Source: Spinacia oleracea
Lineage: Eukaryota; Streptophyta; Magnoliopsida; Caryophyllales; Amaranthaceae
Length of the DNA: 64,000 nt
Direction: 5' to 3'
Assembly (NCBI RefSeq): GCF_020520425.1
Contig: NC_079492.1
Location: forward strand, 139,690,361 to 139,754,360
This document shows positions 56,716-64,000 of this stretch, piece after piece. How positions within the stretch are numbered: the stretch's first letter is position 1; every line of letters begins with the position of its first letter. The notes below the pieces were generated by a model, which was not told the DNA's origin, did not search any database, and saw only the letters and a program-made list of their open reading frames with translations. The position numbers were made by a program, and so were the translations under genes.

Positions 56716-57938
56716 ATTACTCCGTAGCTTTTATAGGGTTTTATCCTCGTCAGAAAAACTTAAGTTTGTGATACGCTGTAAAATTCCCGAGGCTTATAAT
56801 TAAGGTTTACACTCTCATTTTTTTTTTTTTGGAGTATACGCGCGACAACATACAATACGCCTGTATATGAAGCTTAATTCTTCGTTGTAATTTTGTAAAA
56901 GTTCTTTGAATTAAGAATTTAATTGAAAGGCAACCCTAACCGGAATGTCAACTACGTAGTATCATAATTGGTTAAAGTTTGGGAGTCAATATTTAAGAGC
57001 TAGATAAGCTTGTGTACTAAAATGTTTTTCCTCACTCCTTAATGCTCTATTCTCTTATCCTTATCTATAATCTATAATATTATTAAAATTCCAAAGCAAG
57101 ACATGTCATACCGCCATGTGTCGTATTTTATTCAACATGATATAGCACCACATACACGAATATGTGGCACTCACAATACTCTCTCTCCACTTTGTGGGCA
57201 AGCTCATCATTACTACTCCATAGCATCCCCATGGTATGAGGTTGTAGTGACTGCTGAGTCACTGACAGCCTCGGCCCATGAGCCATCATCCAACAAAAAT
57301 TTGACATCTGTCACCTACTTGCTTGATTTTTCTGCACAACTCCTTTCATTTCAGCTTATATAATTAATAAATGTAGGAGAGAGAAAGTTGTGAGGAGGTT
57401 TACCATTGTAGGAAAATGTAAAAGGTAACTCATAATAGTAACTCAAGATAGTGGAAGATGATGTGGAATATGATATAGATGAGAGATAAATATTTTTTTG
57501 TTTGTAAGCAACCTCGCCATTGTTCAAGCTCTTAGCCTTTTAGCTGAATTCCAATTATCCATTCATTTACAAAAAATGTATCTAACAAGATTCGAACCAA
57601 TGATCATCTTTACCTTTAATATATTGCATTTCAAAGTTACAACTAAAATGAATCTAAACAATTGGTAAAACATATACAAACAAATAAAAAGAATTAATTT
57701 TTATTTATCACAAAACTATGATATCTCCATTTTATTTCAACAACTATGTATGTTTAAAAATACTAATATCATATTACCAGCAATGACCAATGATCCGGGC
57801 CATCGCTCGGACCAATAGCACTAGTTTGTTATTAAATCATACCATACCATACCAAATAAACAACAAAAAACACTCATAACAAAAATTTAGATCAGACCAA
57901 GTCAAGCCAAACTAAGTAAAGAGAACAAAATCTAAGTC
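56716..57938. other. Intergenic; no gene
   Basis: One exact TACTCCGTA at 56718-56726, overlapping the edge of the MULE flank. A frame at 57103-57363 of 86 codons has no protein-like features that I recognise. Confidence 0.5.
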
Positions 57939-58296
57939 CTTATCCACAGGTCCGGCCCTAGGGGGTAGGCGAGGGGTGCAACCGCCTAGGGTCCAAGGCG
58001 AAAGGGGAACAAAATAATTGTCTATCCGGTAACTTAGTACTAGTAATAAACAACGTATTAAATACACATGTTATTCCCTTGGCTGATTGGTAGAAAGTGG
58101 GTTCTAAAGTTTTGATATCTACTAGAGGTCTAGGGTTCGACTCCCCTTACTAACCCTTTTCTTTTCTTTTCTTTTTAAACTTTGTCAATATTTATTTTTA
58201 TTTTTGTGTTTTACCTTGAGTTTATGTACGTAGTATTTGACTTTTAGTACTCAGTTCTAATTGATATAACTATATGTGAGCAAAAAAATGCTTATT

Positions 58297-58565
58297 CACT
58301 ACAACAAATTGTACCATTAACGACGGGAAATCCCGTCGCGAAAGGCCAATAATCGGTGATTAACGACGGGGTTTCCTGTCGCGAACCCGTCATAAAAGGG
58401 GGCCGTCGTTAATAGAAAATCCCGTCGTTAATCCATCGTAAAAGACATTTGCGACGGTTGATCCCGTCTTTGTTTGGTTGTTAGCCCCGTCACAAAAGGC
58501 TTTTGCGATGGAATTTTTGACCCGTCGTAATTAGTTTGTCGTTAAAGATACAAATGTTTGTAGTG
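58297..58565. mobile_element. CACTA-type MITE
   Basis: It begins CACTACAACAAA and ends TTTGTAGTG, with a 3-bp target duplication ATT on both sides, both CACTA hallmarks. The 269-bp body is filled with sub-repeats of ACGACGGG / CCCGTCGT in both orientations. It is nested in the hAT element and so is the younger insertion. Confidence 0.93.
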
Positions 58566-58838
58566 ATTTGATGGATTATGGGTTTATAATTTTTAAAATA
58601 GATAAGCATTTTAATGAAGACAAAATTAGTTGATATTTTTATATGCTCAAATTGAACCTTTAGTTTCAAAAAATATCTCTTTACGCATATTAATTATCTT
58701 GTAATTAAGTGAGTATTTATTTTATTGAAATATTTCAAGAAATCGACTAGAGCCGGGTTTTGAAATTCTAGGATCCTGCAAAGGAGATATAGTAAGTTTT
58801 TATTGATTTGAATTCAACAATATAATGGATTTCACAAA

Positions 58839-58845
<7 letters not shown>

Positions 58846-58876
<31 letters not shown>
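58846..58876. repeat. (AT)n microsatellite
   Basis: About 14 AT dinucleotides preceded by an A run, near the right end of the hAT element. Confidence 0.9.
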
Positions 58877-58878
<2 letters not shown>

Positions 58879-59672
58879 TCAGTTAAAGACGTATTATTTT
58901 GGAAGGGGTCCAAATCCCTTATTTCGCCTAGGGTCCTCAAAATGTCAGGACCGGACCTGCTTATCCATCAAAATAAAATGAAGTATTCTGTATTTCTTAC
59001 TCTATTTCACATGGAGTATTAAAACCCTAAAATATTCATATTACTAGGATACTAGGATTTGAGATCGAAATAGGGGCAAATCTAATTAATATCTAATAAA
59101 AGAATAACAAAGAATAAATTTTGGGATTTGTATTTATTTGTGCTATGATGTATCCCTTGAATTATCAAGCGGATTTTAAGTTTGGTACTTTGGTGCTTAG
59201 TGAAAGAATTAAAGGAAGAGTATATATCATGAATTCATGATCCCACCATATCCACATTTCGAGGATCTTTCACTTTTTTTTTTGTCTCTCAAAATTCCCA
59301 ATATCAACGGGTTGGTCTCTTCTGGACCTTTGTTTACCACAATACACATAATAGTCGACATATATCCATAATTGGACATTAAGGATAGGGGACTAATTCT
59401 TCGCTGTTGTAGGAAAGTTCAAAATATGGTTTATGCATTTGGGTAAATAATGTTTATTGTCCATCCTATTTTTAAATAAACATATAGTTTAAATACAAAG
59501 AACATATTGTTTATATCTAAAGAATATATAGCAAATGAATATATAGTTCATATCCAAAGAACATAAAATTCAAATATTTCACTTGTACATGTACATTAAA
59601 ATCATTCTCCATGTTTATTAGATTCTCAATTAACATTCATCAGGGTGCACAATGAGCACCAAGCATTCGGAT

Positions 59673-60229
59673 TAGAGCTGGCAAAAATTGACCCAACCCA
59701 CCAACCCAACCCGAACCCAACCCAATAATAAAGGGTTGGGTCAAGATTTTCAACCCGTTTAATTAAATGGGTCAACCCAACCCAACCCGTTTAATTAAAT
59801 GGGTTGGGTCAGGTTGAAATTTTCAACCCGAAAACAACCCGTCTAACCCGTTTAAGTGCAAGCAAGTATGTAATATATATATGTATAATGTGATTTGAAA
59901 GATTTTATTTCTCATTTTCCCTTCAACATTGAATAATTATTTGACGTTTTGATTCATGTCAAATACATATTGAAAAATTACTTTTTGCAATGAGATATGC
60001 CATAACAAAATCACCTCGCAATTCTATAGTCAAATCAATTTACAATTAAAAGTGGGAAAAAAAAAATTAAACGGGTCAACTTCAGGTCAACCCGTTTATA
60101 GTTGGGTTGGGTTGGGTTGAAAATCTCAACCCGTTTAATTAAACAGGTCGGGTTGGGTTGGGAAAATCTCAACCCGTTTATAAATGGGTCGACCTGATTT
60201 CGACCCAACCCAACCCATTGCCAGCTCTA
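59673..60229. mobile_element. hAT-type MITE rich in AACCC words
   Basis: The inverted ends TAGAGCTGGCAA / TTGCCAGCTCTA are flanked by a perfect 8-bp duplication ATTCGGAT (59665-59672 and 60230-60237). Both subterminal regions are dense in AACCC and CAACCCGTTTAATTAAA motifs in both orientations. These resemble telomeric repeats but are subterminal transposase-binding-type repeats here, by inference. Confidence 0.93.
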
Positions 60230-60662
60230 ATTCGGATGTATAAACCAAATTGCGGTTTTGAATGGGTATTCGGTCCTTGAAGGACTTTAATGGAGAAACA
60301 TTAAAAAGGAGGATGTTTGTCGTATGTGGCTGCTTAATCAGCCTTTGCCTTGTTTGATTATTTTTTAAGTTTAAAATTCGTTTGGTACAGTATTTTGTTT
60401 CTATTAACTTTCTTTTGAGAAAAATTAAAACAAAGTTGTGAATAATATGTAATTTTTTATTTTTTTTTACCATCCGGTTCACTTTTAGAGCTAATCTGGA
60501 TTTGGGGCGAGTTTTGAGTAGATAGTTTTAATCCCCTCCAAAATGTTGTAGCGGGGGGATCAAACACGTGGTCCTCCCTACCAAATTAAGCCTTAATCAC
60601 CACTGAACCAACAAGTAATTGGTTTTGTTGCCAGTTTTTTAAATCACCACGATTGTTATTTA

Positions 60663-60916
60663 CTCCTTCATTCCTTAAAAGATTGTCCCATTTGGCTTTC
60701 CACGGTCTACAAGACACGACTTAAAACGTAAATAACTCTAATTCTACACGCGTAAAATTATAAAAAGTTGATATATTCCTAATATATATATTGAAACGAA
60801 TCTAACAAGACCCACATGACTATATTATTTCTTATAGGCTAATGAGAATTCATTGTCAAAGTTTTCAAAGTTTGACCAAAAATTGCAATGGAATAATCTT
60901 TTAGGAACGGGAGGAG
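60663..60916. mobile_element. Stowaway-like MITE
   Basis: The ends CTCCTTCATTCCTTAAAAGA and (right end, reverse complement) CTCCTCCCGTTCCTAAAAGA match, with TA at 60661-60662 and 60917-60918. Confidence 0.85.
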
Positions 60917-61063
60917 TACATTTTTTTTTATAGCAGTGTAACTTACAAATGGGGGCGGGAGGATTTGATCCTGAGACATCGCAGACAGACCCTCAATATC
61001 AAAAATAAGTATGAGTAATTTCAAGTTCATTGTTTAACCTTACTTCCTGAATCATAAAATCAG

Positions 61064-61097
61064 AAGAGAAAAAAAAAAAAAAAAAAAAAAAAAAAAA
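61064..61097. repeat. Poly(A) tract
   Basis: About 30 consecutive A. It may be the tail of an unrecognised retrotransposed fragment or simple sequence. Confidence 0.85.
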
Positions 61098-61108
61098 CAG
61101 ATACTGAG

Positions 61109-61392
61109 GCTCTATTTGGTAGGGCATAAACTATTTTCATTGTAAAATGATTTTCATGGAAAATATTTTTCAAGGGAAAATACAATTCCAAACTAGTTTT
61201 CCTTTGTTGGTACCTTAAAGGCAAATGGGAGAAGATGGTGAAGATTGAGGGGAAGAAAAGAGAGGGAGGTAAAGAGTAAAGAAAGAAAAGTGGTTCCCTA
61301 CTTTCAAATGGAAAAGGGTTCTCCATCTTGGAGGGAGTCATGCATGGAAAATCGTTTTCCATGAAAATATTTCACGCCCTACCAAACGGAGC
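61109..61392. mobile_element. MITE-like inverted-repeat element (GGCTCTATTTGGTAGGGC ends)
   Basis: The left end GCTCTATTTGGTAGGGC and right end (reverse complement) GCTCCGTTTGGTAGGGC are inverted repeats, and ATTTTCATGGAAAATATTTT words follow on both sides. I do not find a clean target duplication, so the superfamily is undecided. Confidence 0.7.
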
Positions 61393-63147
61393 ATGATAGG
61401 AAAAGTTTGTGAGTAGGTTGTTTGTTTTGTTTTAGCTTACCATGCTTTTTGCTTTGTTTTGGGGCTAGCTTCTCTCTTCTCTTTCACCAAAACAACAACA
61501 ACAAAAAAACAGTCGACATAGATGAAATGGCGTGTTCTTATGTTCAAAACACATAATAAAATAAAAAAGGAAATAGAAATAAAATGGCTCCACCAAAAAC
61601 CTAGTCCCTCCCTTTCAAACCCAAAGTGAGTGGTTAATGGTGCTTGCCGACTAACTAGTATCAAACCCCCAAACTCCTTGATTGATGAAATAACATCAAA
61701 CCCTATTATTGATACGTAATGAAATACTCACCATTTTCTTTTCTTATTCTTAAATAGAAACACGTGGATTTATTATGAATGAAAAACACTAAACCCATAT
61801 TACTTACTCTTTAAGGTATACTTGTGATAATAGGAAATTAGGAATCAAATTAGTGGGGTATGGTTGTTAATTAATGTTTGATGGAAGAGTACGTATTAAG
61901 GAGAAATAGAAGATCATAGCTAGCTAACCTCGCATTAAAGGTAATAATAACTTATCCCTCTTGGTTGCTATTCCAACCAAATTAAATAACAATATGTGGT
62001 TTATGTACCACTATATATAGTGAACACGCTTTCTAACAAATATAGTTCACATTCAAGGAAAATAGAATTTGAACTCAAAGATCGAATATAAAGTAAAGAA
62101 TAACCGAATATAGAGTTTAAATGCAAATATAACATGTAGTGTAGTATTCCTTATAACGCATGGATTGAAACAATTTTTCATGTTTATTGAGTACACAAAG
62201 CATGTTCATTGGGTGCACATTGAACACTATGCATCCTAGTGTATAATCCAAATTATGTCAAAATAAGGCATATACACCTTATACAATACGAAGTATATAT
62301 TAATTTTCACTATATTCTTAATTCCTTACATTATTACTCTATATTAAACTACATACTTCGTATAAGAGTAACTGTATTCTAGCTTGCGTGTTATAATCTT
62401 AAAATAAAACATGAGAACATGTTGATGGTTTTGTACGACAACGACGTTGATCATTTATCTATGAGACTTAATTATATGTATACAATAGGTCACATGTTTG
62501 AAAACCTCAACAGCGTCACCTGTTTATAATTTGGTATGTCAATCTCATTCGGGCCAAAAAAGACAGCCTATAAGTCTTTAGAACACAAACATTCACAAGA
62601 TCACAAAGAAATCAAACCCTGAGCATCTTTGATAGATCAACATAGGAAATTACTAATGAGTTAAGAGTAATGAAACATGTATGCAAGTGGTATCTGAATT
62701 TGGAATACGTACTAAAATTAGGTATCGGTGGGGTCAAAACTGTAATTGTTTGACATTATCCATATGTAATATTTGACTGGCCGTTGTTAAAGGAAATCTT
62801 GTTCCATGGTCGTATTCATTACTCGATTATTTATGTTTAACATGTTTGCTTACATGCATACAACAATATTCTGATCAAGTCAAATTTAATACTCCTTCGT
62901 ATAAATAAAGTCAAGCACCTTTTCTTTATTTCACACTATTTTAGTCTTAAACCGCATTTCAACATTCAAAAGACAATATTCTTTACCTAGTCTACCACGG
63001 TGCGTATGACTTACTCTATTTTCGACATCCCTATCCAATCTTTTAGACCAGTGAAAATGTTAATGTGGGGCGTTTTTCGTAAATTTATTCATAAACCTTT
63101 CATATTTTTTTGATAAATCTAACTTTTTAATAATCTATAATAACATA
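61393..63147. other. AT-rich intergenic; no gene
   Basis: No gene recognised. TACGAAGTA and TACTTCGTA variants of the dispersed 9-mer are at 62287-62295 and 62354-62362. Confidence 0.5.
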
Positions 63148-63450
63148 CTCTCTCCGTCTCTTTTTATTTTTTAAGTTTGGTATTTTTCACGCGTTTTAAC
63201 GAATAATTAATTTGCATTGAAATCCCTCAATCTTTTTATTTAAACGAGATAAATCAAAATTCTGATATTGGGAAATGAGAAAATTTTAATGTCCCAATGG
63301 AAAAGTGTGAGAGATTAAATGACCCAATGAATTTGATTGGTTAAAATAATGATTGGACACAAATTTTGATAGAATACTAAGTTATTTATGTGATAATATA
63401 AAAGGAAATGTAAAGAACATTTTAAAATACCCAAAAAGAGACGGAGGGAG
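63148..63450. mobile_element. Stowaway-like MITE
   Basis: The ends CTCTCTCCGTCTCTTTTTAT and (right end, reverse complement) CTCCCTCCGTCTCTTTTTGG match, with TA at 63146-63147 and 63451-63452. Confidence 0.88.
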
Positions 63451-64000
63451 TACTATTTTCCTATTTACTGTTTTTGTGGCAAATCATTAATTATTTTGAC
63501 TGTATTTGGTGGTATATATATTTAAAAAAATTGTCAAATACTAGTGGGAGACTGCATAATTCATGTGTATTTTCATAATATTAAAAACTTCAAAAAAAAA
63601 CAAATTATAACGTACAATTAAAGATATAAATGGTCATGTAAAGATGTGTGTGGGAGAGTGCATAAGTGAAAGTTGGAAGATTTTTTCAAAATGGAAAGAG
63701 TATTTAAAAGAATTATAAATTAACCGTCAAATTATTTACTGAATTATGAGTCATAGTATTATTATTTAGGGTAACTAATACTTCATTATTTAAAAAAGTG
63801 TTCCTAAAAATACCATAATCATTCACCACCAATGATTAGCTAGCTAAGAAGTTGGAAGGGGGCACTTGTTGAAATCGACTTACTTGGATAATGATTTTTA
63901 TTTTCATAATCATATAACAACCTTTTAAGTACTCCATCCTATACAAGTTATTTTACAAATGTTGATTTAATTAAATTTAGATTTAGATTCAGATTCAGAT
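63451..64000. other. AT-rich end of window; no gene
   Basis: No feature recognised. Confidence 0.5.

Larger units (their letters stand above)
57947..58959. mobile_element. hAT-type non-autonomous element carrying a nested CACTA MITE
   Basis: The terminal inverted repeats are CAGGTCCGGCCCTAG at the left and CAGGTCCGGTCCTGA (reverse complement of the right end). An 8-bp target duplication CTTATCCA is at 57939-57946 and 58960-58967. The interior has a tRNA-like stretch near 58080-58150 (GGCTGATTGGTAGAAAG ... GGGTTCGACTCCCC, resembling pol III A and B boxes), a CACTA MITE at 58297-58565 and an (AT)n run at 58846-58876. Confidence 0.9.

Noticed and set aside
58080-58150. Possible tRNA gene
   Set aside because: A- and B-box-like motifs are present but no cloverleaf with paired acceptor stem can be formed by eye; it lies inside a hAT element.
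59700-60220. Interstitial telomere repeat
   Set aside because: The AACCC words are irregular and are enclosed by hAT inverted repeats with an 8-bp target duplication, so a MITE explains them.
60945-61015. Degenerate tRNA-like/SINE-like sequence
   Set aside because: Only a weak GGATTTGATCC-type match with no second promoter box or poly(A) tail in the right place.

Overview
This is plant nuclear DNA. It has spliced genes with GT-AG introns, plant gene families (ABCC transporter, cytosolic 6-phosphogluconate dehydrogenase, V-ATPase subunit E, GT31 hydroxyproline galactosyltransferase, F-box/DUF295) and AT-rich intergenic DNA full of plant transposons. The style of the proteins and repeats suggests a Caryophyllales/Amaranthaceae genome (spinach, beet or quinoa type). 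That placement is inference, because no search was possible. || LAYOUT. 1-2.6 kb: an inverted duplication of the 3' end of the ABCC gene fused to a piece of 6PGDH. 2.1-9.0 kb (-): a complete ABCC10-type transporter gene, 11 coding exons, 1451 aa. 12.8-14.8 kb (-): cytosolic 6PGDH, 2 exons, 492 aa. 17.5-20.9 kb (-): V-ATPase subunit E, 6 exons, 229 aa, with a MITE in intron 3. 21.4-24.6 kb: a MITE, a decayed LINE, an orphan first exon and an F-box relic. 24.8-26.5 kb (+): an F-box/DUF295-type gene broken only by a hAT MITE and a 7-bp scar; bridging these two gives one 445-codon frame. 28.5-39.2 kb: a composite of nested LTR retrotransposons. It is a young gag-protease-only Gypsy element on the minus strand, whose 3' LTR was hit by a Copia element, followed by a large deletion. 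39-46 kb: MITEs, a LINE 3' end and AT-rich DNA. 46.5-51.3 kb (+): an HPGT-type gene, 12 exons, 342 aa. 51.8-64 kb: no host gene recognised; tandem foldbacks, a long-TIR MULE, a hAT element containing a CACTA MITE, and several other MITEs. || The four intact host genes are unrelated housekeeping or secretory-pathway genes and do not form a pathway cluster. Exon joins were done by eye; for all four genes the summed exon lengths are exact multiples of three and the reading frames stay open. || The most unusual signals are: (1) 11 exact copies of the 12-bp palindrome GCCCGATCGGGC in the Gypsy element, including 20-bp variants in which both half-sites change symmetrically; (2) a 9-mer TACTCCGTA found 11 times, with deaminated-looking variants, and caught once as a 7-bp insertion that breaks a gene; (3) tandemly duplicated 59-nt foldbacks at 51.85-52.02 kb; (4) two promoter/first-exon remnants cut off by retroelements.
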